A stretch of 64,000 bases of DNA from Lachnospiraceae bacterium (GTDB lineage: Bacteria; Bacillota; Clostridia; Lachnospirales; Lachnospiraceae), in NCBI GenBank assembly GCA_016291655.1, contig JAEEYF010000014.1, positions 1 through 64,000 of the forward strand, written 5' to 3'. Below, piece by piece: positions 36,439 through 44,989 of this stretch. The notes beneath the pieces are model-generated. The model was not told the origin of the DNA. It did no database searches and saw nothing but the letters and a program-made list of their open reading frames with translations. A program made the translations under genes and the position numbers. Position 1 is the first letter of the stretch, and every line of letters begins with the position of its first letter.

Positions 36439-38913
36439 ATGGCAAGTGATGCAAAAAAGATCAAAGCTTTGATGAAAAGAATGTTTACGGAATCCCTTTA
36501 CACTCACAGAGCTTACATAAGAATGTACAAAAAACTCCCGATCCGCGACAATGTCGTTCTTCTGGAGTCGCAACACGGAACAACTCTCGGCGGGAACATC
36601 GCCAAAATACTTCAGACCTTATGTGAGGACGAGGAATTCGCGGATCTCAATCTTTATGTGACCGTTCGCAAGAACAACGAAGCTTCTCTCAGCGCCCAAT
36701 GGTCATCCTTTAAGAATTCGGAGCGCATTCATCCCGTCCGCTTCGATTCGAACAAATATTTCAAAATACTCGCTTCGGCGGGAAAACTGATCAACGACAA
36801 CACCTTCCTCGGACTGTTCATTAAAAAGCCGGGGCAGCTTTATCTGAACACCTGGCACGGCACTCCTTTAAAGACCCTCGGCAAAGCTATAAAGGGCGAG
36901 CGCTTTGCCATCGGTAACGCTCAGTCCAACTTCCTTAAAGCGGATCTGATGCTCTACCCCAATGAACACACCAAAAACGTAATCCAGAACGACTATATGA
37001 TCAACAATTTCGGAACGGGAAGGATGGCTATGACCGGATATCCCCGTAACGAAGTATTCTTTTCCGATGAAGTCCGCAAGGAAATGCGCGATCGCTTCGA
37101 CATGGGCAATAAGCGCGTCTTTGCCTATCTTCCCACCTGGAGAGGAATAGTGGGCAAGGTCAACCGTAGGGGTCAGAAAAAGGAATTGAACGAGATCTTT
37201 TCCGAACTGGACACCCTCCTTCCCGATGATATCCTGATCTATATCAAGCTTCATCCTGTCGTCCGCGGATCCCTTAACACCGACAATTACGTGCATATAA
37301 AGACTTTCCCCGATAATGTACCCGCCTACGACTTCCTGCAGGCGACGGACGGCCTGATCACCGACTATTCGAGCATTATGTTCGACTATGCGGTAACGCG
37401 TCGTCCCATAATCCTGTACACCTATGATGAGGAGGAATACATCGAAAACCGCGGACTGACCTTCTCATTGTCCGAACTGCCATTCCCCCGCGTAAAGGAG
37501 ATCGAAGAACTGGCGGCTGCTCTTAAAAAACCGCCTGTCTATGACGACAGTGAGTTTTTAAAGCGTTTCTGCCCTTACGAACACGTCGGCGTAACCAAGG
37601 AACTGATGCACAACTTCATTTCCGGAGATCTTTCGATGTATCCCGAGATGCCCTATAACGGCAAGAAGAACGTGATCATCTACGGCGGCAATTTTATACG
37701 AAACGGTATAGTAACCGCCTTGCTGAACCTTTTAAGGAACATCGACCCCGAGAAGTTCAATTATATGATCCTCTACAAGCCGAGCCCCAAGACCAACAGT
37801 GTTCGCGGCTATCACGAACCTTCGCTGGATGAGATCCCGGATGCCTTCCCCACTCTCGGCATTACCAATGCCCGTTGCGGAACAGGTTTCGAATTGCTCT
37901 TCACCAAGGTTTGGAAACGCGTTCAGCAGATCTTCCCCAAGGTCCCTTTCAAAACCGCCGGAAAGGCGTATGCAGCGATTGCCCGACGCGAGGCGGAGAA
38001 GACCTTCGGAATGGCAAGGATCGATGGTATCATCCAGTACTTCGGCTATCATCCCGAGATCATAGAACTCTGCAGGGTGATGAAATGCAGGCGCGCCATA
38101 TTTATCCACAGCGATATGAACGGAGAAAGCCACAAATCCACATCCGTTCCGAGAAAACTGCTGGCTCGGGCATATACGGAATATGACATCGTAGCTCCCG
38201 TAACCGAGAGAATGTGCGAGAGAACCGACTATTTCATTGAAAAAGCAGGCTTCCGTAAAAGGGAATATACAGTGATCCCCAATATCATAGCCTACAAGAC
38301 TATACTGGAACAATCCGGTGAAGAGCTTTGCTTCAACAAAATGACCAAATCCACGGTTACCTTGGAGGAGCTGAATGAGATCCTGGCCTCTCCCTGTAAA
38401 AAACTGATCCACGTCGGACGTTTTTCCTATGAGAAAGCACACATCCGTCTGATCGAGGCCTTTGAAAAGGAAGCTGCAGACTACAAGGATGCGAAGCTCA
38501 TCATCCTCGGTGCCTATGGCCCGGAGTATGCAAAAACAGCTCAAAGAGCCGCTGCGTCGCCTCTTTCCGACAGGATCATCCTCATCCGATACCTGGCAAA
38601 TCCTTTCCCGCTCATAAAGCAGTGTGATTGCCTTGTGCTTTGTTCGCTTTACGAAGGCTTCGGTCTTGTTCTTGCGGAAGCCGATATAGTAGGTATCCCC
38701 TGCTTCTCTACCAGATGCAACGGTCCGGAAGCTTTTATGGAAAAGTACCACGGCATGCTGGTTGACAATTCCCGGGAAGGTCTGGAAGGCGGTATCCGTG
38801 CTTTCCTTCGCGGAGAAATAAAAAAGACCCTTACGGTCGATTATGAAGAATATAATCGTGAAGCCATCAGGATCTTTGAAGATATGGTTACCGACCTAAC
38901 CTCAGGCAGGTAA
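36439..38913 (+). CDS. CDP-glycerol glycerophosphotransferase fused to GT4 glycosyltransferase
   Basis: An 824-residue two-domain enzyme. Residues about 80-400 match the TagF/TagB CDP-glycerol:glycerophosphotransferase family: LNTWHGTPLKTLGKAI with the catalytic His, MTGYPRNEVFF, AYLPTWRG, YIKLHPVV, and DGLITDYSSIMFDYAVTRRP. Residues about 410-824 form a GT-B glycosyltransferase of family 4: KKNVIIYGGNFIRNGIVTAL, then KLIHVGRFSYEKAHIRLIEA and the nucleotide-sugar motif LCSLYEGFGLVLAEAD. It should alternately or sequentially add glycerol phosphate and a sugar to a teichoic-acid-like or capsular polymer at the inner face of the membrane. The join is continuous with no frameshift. It converges with another CDP-glycerol transferase gene. 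Confidence 0.88.
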   Translation: MASDAKKIKALMKRMFTESLYTHRAYIRMYKKLPIRDNVVLLESQHGTTLGGNIAKILQTLCEDEEFADLNLYVTVRKNNEASLSAQWSSFKNSERIHPVRFDSNKYFKILASAGKLINDNTFLGLFIKKPGQLYLNTWHGTPLKTLGKAIKGERFAIGNAQSNFLKADLMLYPNEHTKNVIQNDYMINNFGTGRMAMTGYPRNEVFFSDEVRKEMRDRFDMGNKRVFAYLPTWRGIVGKVNRRGQKKELNEIFSELDTLLPDDILIYIKLHPVVRGSLNTDNYVHIKTFPDNVPAYDFLQATDGLITDYSSIMFDYAVTRRPIILYTYDEEEYIENRGLTFSLSELPFPRVKEIEELAAALKKPPVYDDSEFLKRFCPYEHVGVTKELMHNFISGDLSMYPEMPYNGKKNVIIYGGNFIRNGIVTALLNLLRNIDPEKFNYMILYKPSPKTNSVRGYHEPSLDEIPDAFPTLGITNARCGTGFELLFTKVWKRVQQIFPKVPFKTAGKAYAAIARREAEKTFGMARIDGIIQYFGYHPEIIELCRVMKCRRAIFIHSDMNGESHKSTSVPRKLLARAYTEYDIVAPVTERMCERTDYFIEKAGFRKREYTVIPNIIAYKTILEQSGEELCFNKMTKSTVTLEELNEILASPCKKLIHVGRFSYEKAHIRLIEAFEKEAADYKDAKLIILGAYGPEYAKTAQRAAASPLSDRIILIRYLANPFPLIKQCDCLVLCSLYEGFGLVLAEADIVGIPCFSTRCNGPEAFMEKYHGMLVDNSREGLEGGIRAFLRGEIKKTLTVDYEEYNREAIRIFEDMVTDLTSGR

Positions 38914-38942
38914 TCTTAAATCTTGATTTAACAAAGCGTGCA

Positions 38943-40343
38943 TCAGCCCAAAAGCCTGTTCAGGAACGTCTTTTTGACACAAGAACGGATCTTTCCCCTG
39001 ATGCGCGCTTTTCTTTTTCTCTTTTGCTCATATTTCAAAAGCGCTTTCGGAACGGGATCCGCTTCCGTCTTGGGAGTGATCAGTCTGTCTATGACTCTGT
39101 CCGCTGCATATGCATCGTCCAGGCAGTTGAACTTCTCATTGAATGCCTTGTACTTTTCATCCGGCACAAATTCCTTGCTCAAAAGTTCTTCTATCGCATC
39201 CTCAAGTTCATTCTGGTTCCTGACGATGGGACCCGGCAATTCGGAAGGATCGAAGTAGAGGCCTCTGACCTCATTTGCATATCTCTCTTGGTCATACATA
39301 TAAAATACAAGAGGACGTCTGAGATTTGCAAAGTCAAACATTACGCTTGAATAGTCGGTAACCAGGAGGTCGGCTATAACAAACAGCTTATTTATATTAT
39401 TTACGGGTGTTCCGTTATACAAAAAGCCCTTGTAGGACGCAAAGTCAATGGGCGTTTTCTTGTGATTGTAATGCATACGCATGATGACGCAGGCGGTATC
39501 ACCGAAACGCTTGTAAAGCTGTTCCAGATCGAGTTCAACCTGATAAGGGAATCCGGAACCGAATTTGTACACATGCTCACGCCATGTAGTACAGTAAAGG
39601 ATAACCTTTTTGCCCTCGGGGATATTGTATTGTTTCTTTATTTCGGCCTTTCTTTCCTCAGTGCAGGTGAAAAGCTCCACATTCCTGGGATAACCCAGTT
39701 CTATGATCTTCTTTTTCTTGTCCTCTTCATTGAGCCCGAAAGCCGATCCCAGCTTCTCCGTTGCATAGGGCGAAGGAGAAAGCAGGTAGTCAAAGGTCTT
39801 TCCTTCACGCTCATACTGTTCATGTATGCCATCCTTGCTCTTCCATGCATTTCCGTCCAGCTGTATATCCATACCGAGGCGTTTTAACGGAGTTCCGTGC
39901 CAGGTCTGGATGTAAATCTGCCCTTCCTGTTTCTTTGCAAAGACATTGTTGGTTATGTTGTTGATAACATATTTAGCCGTGCAGATCGCTTCATAATAAT
40001 CCACCGTCAGACGCTTAACAAGACGGGTACGCGGAAGCGTTCCCAACTGGGCGTTCTTTTTCACATCATTGGTCGTCCATACAAAGGTGTAACCGGCGTA
40101 AGCAGGATTCTTCCTTATGGAGTTATAAAGTGCCAAAGGACTGTCCGCTACATTTCTTCCTATGAAGCTGTCAAAAAAAATGAGGTTAGGATTTACCGGT
40201 AATTTCCTCACCTTTTTTGCGATATGCTCCTGAGCCCAATCATCGTATTTCTTATAGAAATTAACCCAAAAAGCACTTCCTTTTGCCAGTCTCTTCTTCC
40301 TGAACGAAAGTCTGAATTTCTTTGTAAATGTCCACAAACCCAT
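38943..40343 (-). CDS. CDP-glycerol glycerophosphotransferase family protein
   Basis: A 466-residue single-domain member of the TagB/TagF family: WHGTPLKRLGMDIQLDGNAW with the catalytic His, YATEKLGSAFGLNEEDKKKK, ELGYPRNVELF, ILYCTTWREHVYKFGSG, and DLLVTDYSSVMFDFANLRRP. Such enzymes transfer glycerol phosphate (or ribitol phosphate) units onto lipid-linked wall polymers. The C-terminal tail is very basic (KRKRKARIRGKIRSCVKKTF) and could bind the membrane. It faces the fusion gene at 36439 tail to tail, 29 bp apart. Between its start and rsmA (40344-40547) I see only the rsmA promoter. Confidence 0.92.
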   Translation of the reverse strand: MGLWTFTKKFRLSFRKKRLAKGSAFWVNFYKKYDDWAQEHIAKKVRKLPVNPNLIFFDSFIGRNVADSPLALYNSIRKNPAYAGYTFVWTTNDVKKNAQLGTLPRTRLVKRLTVDYYEAICTAKYVINNITNNVFAKKQEGQIYIQTWHGTPLKRLGMDIQLDGNAWKSKDGIHEQYEREGKTFDYLLSPSPYATEKLGSAFGLNEEDKKKKIIELGYPRNVELFTCTEERKAEIKKQYNIPEGKKVILYCTTWREHVYKFGSGFPYQVELDLEQLYKRFGDTACVIMRMHYNHKKTPIDFASYKGFLYNGTPVNNINKLFVIADLLVTDYSSVMFDFANLRRPLVFYMYDQERYANEVRGLYFDPSELPGPIVRNQNELEDAIEELLSKEFVPDEKYKAFNEKFNCLDDAYAADRVIDRLITPKTEADPVPKALLKYEQKRKRKARIRGKIRSCVKKTFLNRLLG

Positions 40344-40491
40344 TTTAATGTTTCTCCTAACATGTCTGTTTTTTCCGCTTATTCATTCTAACATTTCACA
40401 CTGTGATTTACAAGGTCTCTTACAAATCGGATTTGGGGTGGGGCTACTGTTCACGCCACGGTCAAATCCCCTTACCGATATCCCGAAAAGA

Positions 40492-40520
40492 TTGAAATTA
40501 TTCCCCATAATTGATATAAT
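40492..40520 (+). promoter_or_regulatory. Sigma-A promoter of rsmA
   Basis: TTGAAA (40492-40497), 17-bp spacer, TATAAT (40515-40520). The predicted start near 40527 lies only a few nt before an in-frame ATG at 40530. Confidence 0.8.
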
Positions 40521-40547
40521 GATAAAAATATGAGAATCGAGAACAAT

Positions 40548-41405
40548 ATGGGCTATCTGGTTGATCCTAAGGAGACAATTGAAATTTTAAACAAATACAG
40601 GTTTGTGTTCCAAAAAAGGTTTGGACAAAACTTTCTTATAGATGTTCACGTGCTTGAGAAGATACTTAGGGCCGCAGACATCAATAAGGATGATTTTGTT
40701 GTGGAGATCGGACCCGGGATAGGTACAATGACGCAGTTTCTTTGCGAGAACGCAAGGGAAGTGGTTGCGGTTGAGATCGACAAAAACCTGATACCCATAC
40801 TTGAAGAGGACACTCTTAAAGGCTATGACAATCTGACGATCATTAATGAGGACATATTAAAGCTTGACCTTAACAAGCTGGTGGAGGAACGAAACGGCGG
40901 CAAAAAGATCAAGGTGGTCGCAAACCTGCCATACTATATTACCACCCCCATAATAATGCAGCTATTTGAGGAGCATATCCCCATAGAGAATATTACGGTC
41001 ATGGTTCAGCAGGAAGTGGCGGAACGTATGCAGTCCGGACCCGGCACAAAGGACTACGGCGCTCTTTCTCTGGCGGTGCAGTACTATGCGCAGCCTTACA
41101 TCGCGGCCTATGTTCCGCAGAACTGCTTTATGCCCCGGCCCAATGTTTCGTCTGCTGTCATACGATTGACTCTTCACGAGGAAAAGCCTGTTAGAGTGAA
41201 GGATGACAGGTTGATGTTTTCCCTGATCAGAGCGTCCTTTAATCACAGGAGAAAAACGCTTGTGAACGGGCTCTCCGCGGATATGGGTAAGTTCTATACA
41301 AAGGACAGGATACTTGAGGCTCTCAAAAAATGCGGGTTTAAAGAAACGGTCCGCGGTGAAGAACTGACGCTGCAGCAGTTCGCCGAACTCTCGGAGGCGC
41401 TATGA
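40548..41405 (+). CDS. rsmA: 16S rRNA dimethyladenosine transferase RsmA (KsgA)
   Basis: Dimethylates two adjacent adenosines near the 3' end of 16S rRNA during small-subunit maturation. From the ATG at 40548 it is 285 residues: FQKRFGQNFLIDVHVLEKIL, SAM motif VVEIGPGIGTMTQFL, VEIDKNLIPIL, and the catalytic NLPYYITTPIIMQL, then the C-terminal helical domain. The family usually begins close to this M-x-L-x-x-P-x-x-T-x-x-I-L pattern, so I prefer 40548; the ATG at 40530 would add six residues and would make the message essentially leaderless. Neither has a strong ribosome site. It overlaps the next gene by 4 bp. Confidence 0.95.
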   Translation: MGYLVDPKETIEILNKYRFVFQKRFGQNFLIDVHVLEKILRAADINKDDFVVEIGPGIGTMTQFLCENAREVVAVEIDKNLIPILEEDTLKGYDNLTIINEDILKLDLNKLVEERNGGKKIKVVANLPYYITTPIIMQLFEEHIPIENITVMVQQEVAERMQSGPGTKDYGALSLAVQYYAQPYIAAYVPQNCFMPRPNVSSAVIRLTLHEEKPVRVKDDRLMFSLIRASFNHRRKTLVNGLSADMGKFYTKDRILEALKKCGFKETVRGEELTLQQFAELSEAL

Positions 41406-42025
41406 AGCTTTTGTTTACCGATGAGGATGAAGCAAAGATATATACCGGGCATATACATGCTGTATGTTTTTTTACCGGTGACAACGAAGCGGAGATAAAG
41501 ATAACCGACTGCGTAAGACCCGGAGCAGGAAAGATAGAAGCCTTTGCGGCGAGAGCAAAAAAGAAGCTTTCCCAAAAAGGTATCATCGGGCTTTCTTTTA
41601 TTGCCGAAGGCGGTTCGGAAGTCGAAAACTGCATGAAGAGAAGCAAAAAAATGAGGCTGTCCCGCATAGAATATATGTTCCGTATGTCGCCGGATGAGAA
41701 ACGACAGGCGGAAGAGGGAGCAGAACTTCTTTTAACGGATGTCACTGAGGACGGAGAGGAGATCACCGTTGTTCACTCTGCGGAAAAGGATGTGTTTACC
41801 GCCAAGCTCAGACCTTACAACGGAGGCATGTACATCTATGGCGTTGAAGTAAGGGAAGACATGCGGCACAAGGGCTATGGCACAAAGTACATGAAGAGCA
41901 TCTGCTATGCCTTTCGAAACAAGCCTCTGTATCTGCAGGTTGGAAGCCCCAATACGGTAGCCTGCAGGCTCTACAGACATACGGGCTTTGAGACCGAGAC
42001 CGAACTTTGTTATTATGTTTTGTAA
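41402..42025 (+). CDS. GNAT-family N-acetyltransferase
   Basis: A 207-residue protein whose C-terminal half (about 110-207) has the GNAT fold: acetyl-CoA motif GVEVREDMRHKGYGTKYMKS, then YLQVGSPNTVACRLYRHTGF, the usual ending of GNAT enzymes. The N-terminal half (about 1-105) is another possible GNAT-like or regulatory domain without a recognisable acetyl-CoA motif. It starts 4 bp inside the rsmA end (ATG overlapping the stop), so it is coupled to rsmA. Substrate unknown; both neighbours act on RNA, which does not prove a shared role. Confidence 0.8.
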   Translation: MKLLFTDEDEAKIYTGHIHAVCFFTGDNEAEIKITDCVRPGAGKIEAFAARAKKKLSQKGIIGLSFIAEGGSEVENCMKRSKKMRLSRIEYMFRMSPDEKRQAEEGAELLLTDVTEDGEEITVVHSAEKDVFTAKLRPYNGGMYIYGVEVREDMRHKGYGTKYMKSICYAFRNKPLYLQVGSPNTVACRLYRHTGFETETELCYYVL

Positions 42026-42062
42026 AAAAAAGCGTCGGATATGGTCTTTTCTTCCCGAAGGG

Positions 42063-42091
42063 TTGAATCAATGAGTTTTTTTTATTAATAT
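42063..42091 (+). promoter_or_regulatory. Sigma-A promoter of tadA
   Basis: TTGAAT (42063-42068), 17-bp spacer, TAATAT (42086-42091). The start of transcription should fall at about 42097-42099, the position of the start codon. Confidence 0.6.
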
Positions 42092-42098
42092 AGTTGTT

Positions 42099-42617
42099 AT
42101 GAAGCTTACACAGGATGAAAAATATATGCGCGCTGCGATTAGTCAGGCAAAGCGCGGGAAAAAAATAGGCGAGGTTCCCATCGGATGCGTTATCGTTTAT
42201 GACGGTAAGATAATCGGAAGAGGATATAACAAGCGTAAGACAAAAAAGACGACGCTTGCGCATGCCGAGATCGAAGCGATAGCAAAGGCCGGGAAGGTGA
42301 TAAAGGACTGGAGGCTTGAGGATTGCGATATATATATTACTCTTGAGCCTTGTCAGATGTGTGCCGGAGCCATAGTGCAGGCCAGAATGAGACGTTGCAT
42401 CATAGGATGCAGAAATCCCAAAGCGGGATGCGCCGGATCGGTTTTAAATATTCTGCAGAACGAGTCGTTCAACCATCAGGTGGAACTGACGGAAGGGGTA
42501 ATGGAAGAGGAGTGCTCAGCTCTGCTTACCGAATTTTTTAAGGATCTCAGAGCAAAGAATGCCGAGCTGAAGAAAGCCGGCAAAACAGGGGATGAAGACA
42601 GCACAGAGGATCAGTGA
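42099..42617 (+). CDS. tadA: tRNA-specific adenosine deaminase TadA
   Basis: Converts A34 to inosine in the tRNA-Arg anticodon. The 172-residue protein shows the cytidine-deaminase-fold zinc site HAE (His55, Glu57) and PCQMC (Cys85, Cys88), plus EVPIGCVIV and the closing helix EEECSALLTEFFKDLR. The last about 20 residues (KKAGKTGDEDSTEDQ) form an extra acidic tail. No Shine-Dalgarno sequence precedes the ATG and the predicted promoter ends 7 bp before it, so translation may be leaderless. Its stop overlaps a GTG of the next frame. Confidence 0.95.
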   Translation: MKLTQDEKYMRAAISQAKRGKKIGEVPIGCVIVYDGKIIGRGYNKRKTKKTTLAHAEIEAIAKAGKVIKDWRLEDCDIYITLEPCQMCAGAIVQARMRRCIIGCRNPKAGCAGSVLNILQNESFNHQVELTEGVMEEECSALLTEFFKDLRAKNAELKKAGKTGDEDSTEDQ

Positions 42618-42652
42618 ACAAAAATTTGGCCTTGAACAGCCGGAGGTTTTAT

Positions 42653-44980
42653 ATGAGCAGTTATCCATTAAAAATCGGAGAACCTAACATAATACCCAAG
42701 GGTACGGTGATCTTTGAAGAAAAAGATCCCTTGACATGCATATGCGCGGTCATCAAAGGCTCGGTAACGGCGCAGAACGAGTATATCAAAACAGATCTGC
42801 CCACAGGTACTTTTATAGGTATTCCCGACAGCATAAACAGAAGATATCTTTTGAATTACGTTGCAGGTCCGAGTTGTGTGCTATATGCTTTTCCCGTAGT
42901 GGAATTCTCGGGGCTTAAGAACCTGCTTTCCACATCCAACAAGGACTACAAAGGACTTGTGGTCACTTCTCTCACCAAGATCTACGGTGAATTCATGAAG
43001 ACGAATGAGCGCTATCTGGCTCTTGCAGACAAACTTTACCCCGTACTCAAAGATAATTATGAAAAATACGTAAAAGCCTGTAAAGACGGAGGTATGGCCA
43101 TTGACGAGATCACGGGCATAGACGAACTGAAGGCATATGAGGATAACGATCCGATACCTCAGTCGGTCAGAGATTATTATATAGAGCTTTCCGTGGTTCC
43201 GGGCAGCGTCATCAAGGCGTTTTTCGGTGATTCCCTTGAGATGGTGATGAGGACCGTTGAGGAAACATCTTCGGCCATACTTAAAATGCTGAACAATACA
43301 CTGGACGTGGGTGCTTATATAAGTGATCATTATCCGGTCATATATAACGAAGGCGACAACAATCTGCTCAGCAGAGCTGCTCAGCTTTCCGTTGAACTGC
43401 AAAAGATGGGAAGGCCTGACAGAACGTTGGAAAACATATGCACGGAACTCAGAGACTTTTATATCAAAGCCGAAAAAACGGTCGTTGAATGCATGGGCGG
43501 AGTGCGCGCGGTGAACAGAGAGAGGCTCATGAAGATCGTGCAATCCGCGGAAGAGGGAGAGGAAGTTGAGATCCCCACAGCGGAAAGTTCGGCAGCCAGA
43601 GATGAGGACCTTTACAGAAGTCTTAAGAATTCGCTCAGAACCATACTTGCTTTCGGTAACATTATGGAAGGCGATGCGAAGGATATCGAGCAGGACATCA
43701 ACAGGTTTGTGGATTTTAAAGACAGACTCAGCAATGAAGAGCATGAAAGGAAGACCAGACGCAGTATTGCGGATGCCTTTTACAAGATATACAAGCAGGT
43801 GTTCCTAGCCAGCCTCAACAGCACCAGAATACCCAAGCCCGTTGAACTGTTCCTGAATTTCGGGTATATGGACGAAAGACTGTTGACAAAGGAACAGGCC
43901 ATAGAACTGTGTAAACTGAATTTCCAGACAAAGAAGAAGTATTTCTGCCATATGTACACCATACCCGAGTGGCTCAGAGCTATATATGACGGCAGAAAGG
44001 AACCTTCCAAGAACGAATTTGACCTTGAGTACAATGAAGCCTTAAGAGAACTTCTTAAGAACAGGGAGATCGACGAAAAGGAAGCGAAAGCCCGTCAGAA
44101 CGATCGGGACAGGAAGCTGGATTTTGAAATCTTCAATCTGTTCAGATATACCGAGCGTATAGTAAACGGATCGCTCAGTACGTTTGTACCCGTTCTTTGC
44201 AGCGATCAGCTGGCAGGCAGCCTTTTAAAAAGTCTGGTTACCAAGGACAGGATGGGACAGACCGTGGAAAGATACCGGGAACTGGATTTTTCTGCTTTTC
44301 ATCGTGAACTGTTCTTTGCCGATAAGAAACAGGAGATCGAGAAGGAAAACGTTATGCTGGAGGTTGCTCCCGACATAATCCTTTTCCCCTGCTTCGGATC
44401 AAATGCGACCATGTGGCAGGAGATCAGCTGCAAGCATCGTGACAGTGCGGGAAGATTCCTTTTCCCGATAATGGTGGAAGGTTCTCTTGACGATCTTTAT
44501 ATCAGAAACCTTGCCCGTTTTCGTTGGGAACTTTGCAGGACCATGCAGGGCTCCGCATGGAACAATATACACTTTAAATCTCTCACCTCCGAGTACTCGG
44601 ATTACATTCAGTGCTACAGAAAAAACAGGGATCTTACCGATGACAGAAAGGAAAAGATCAAGGCTCAGCTTGTTAAAGGAAAGAACAATACCCGAGAAGT
44701 ATTTGTTCAGGACTATGAGCAATGGATCAAATTCGAATCCCAGGGAGGCTTGAAGCTTAACAAGCCCTCTCGTGAGATATTGGCAACCTATTGTCCTTTT
44801 AACAGGGAGATACGTCAAAGTCTCGAGACACAGCCTGCATTTGCGGACGCGATCGGAAGATACAACAGAGAGACTCAGAAAAAAGTAAAGGAGCTGGAGC
44901 TTCGATATCGCGCTCTGGAAAAGACTAAAGAAATACCGGAAATTATGCTTAATACGTTGAAATTTTATAAGGAGATGTAA
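42653..44980 (+). CDS. Uncharacterised protein with N-terminal cyclic-nucleotide-domain-like fold
   Basis: A 775-residue protein, no signal peptide or membrane helix. The first about 125 residues have the beta-roll pattern of cyclic-nucleotide-binding domains (GTVIFEEKDPLTCICAVIKG, LPTGTFIGIPDS), but the phosphate-binding cassette is not recognisable, so ligand binding is doubtful. The rest is mainly helical with charged stretches and no family I can name. I start it at ATG 42653, preceded by GGAGG 6 bp away; a GTG at 42614 overlapping the tadA stop has no site. The next gene begins 9 bp after its stop, and the two probably act together. Confidence 0.7.
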   Translation: MSSYPLKIGEPNIIPKGTVIFEEKDPLTCICAVIKGSVTAQNEYIKTDLPTGTFIGIPDSINRRYLLNYVAGPSCVLYAFPVVEFSGLKNLLSTSNKDYKGLVVTSLTKIYGEFMKTNERYLALADKLYPVLKDNYEKYVKACKDGGMAIDEITGIDELKAYEDNDPIPQSVRDYYIELSVVPGSVIKAFFGDSLEMVMRTVEETSSAILKMLNNTLDVGAYISDHYPVIYNEGDNNLLSRAAQLSVELQKMGRPDRTLENICTELRDFYIKAEKTVVECMGGVRAVNRERLMKIVQSAEEGEEVEIPTAESSAARDEDLYRSLKNSLRTILAFGNIMEGDAKDIEQDINRFVDFKDRLSNEEHERKTRRSIADAFYKIYKQVFLASLNSTRIPKPVELFLNFGYMDERLLTKEQAIELCKLNFQTKKKYFCHMYTIPEWLRAIYDGRKEPSKNEFDLEYNEALRELLKNREIDEKEAKARQNDRDRKLDFEIFNLFRYTERIVNGSLSTFVPVLCSDQLAGSLLKSLVTKDRMGQTVERYRELDFSAFHRELFFADKKQEIEKENVMLEVAPDIILFPCFGSNATMWQEISCKHRDSAGRFLFPIMVEGSLDDLYIRNLARFRWELCRTMQGSAWNNIHFKSLTSEYSDYIQCYRKNRDLTDDRKEKIKAQLVKGKNNTREVFVQDYEQWIKFESQGGLKLNKPSREILATYCPFNREIRQSLETQPAFADAIGRYNRETQKKVKELELRYRALEKTKEIPEIMLNTLKFYKEM

Positions 44981-44989
44981 TTCGAGACA

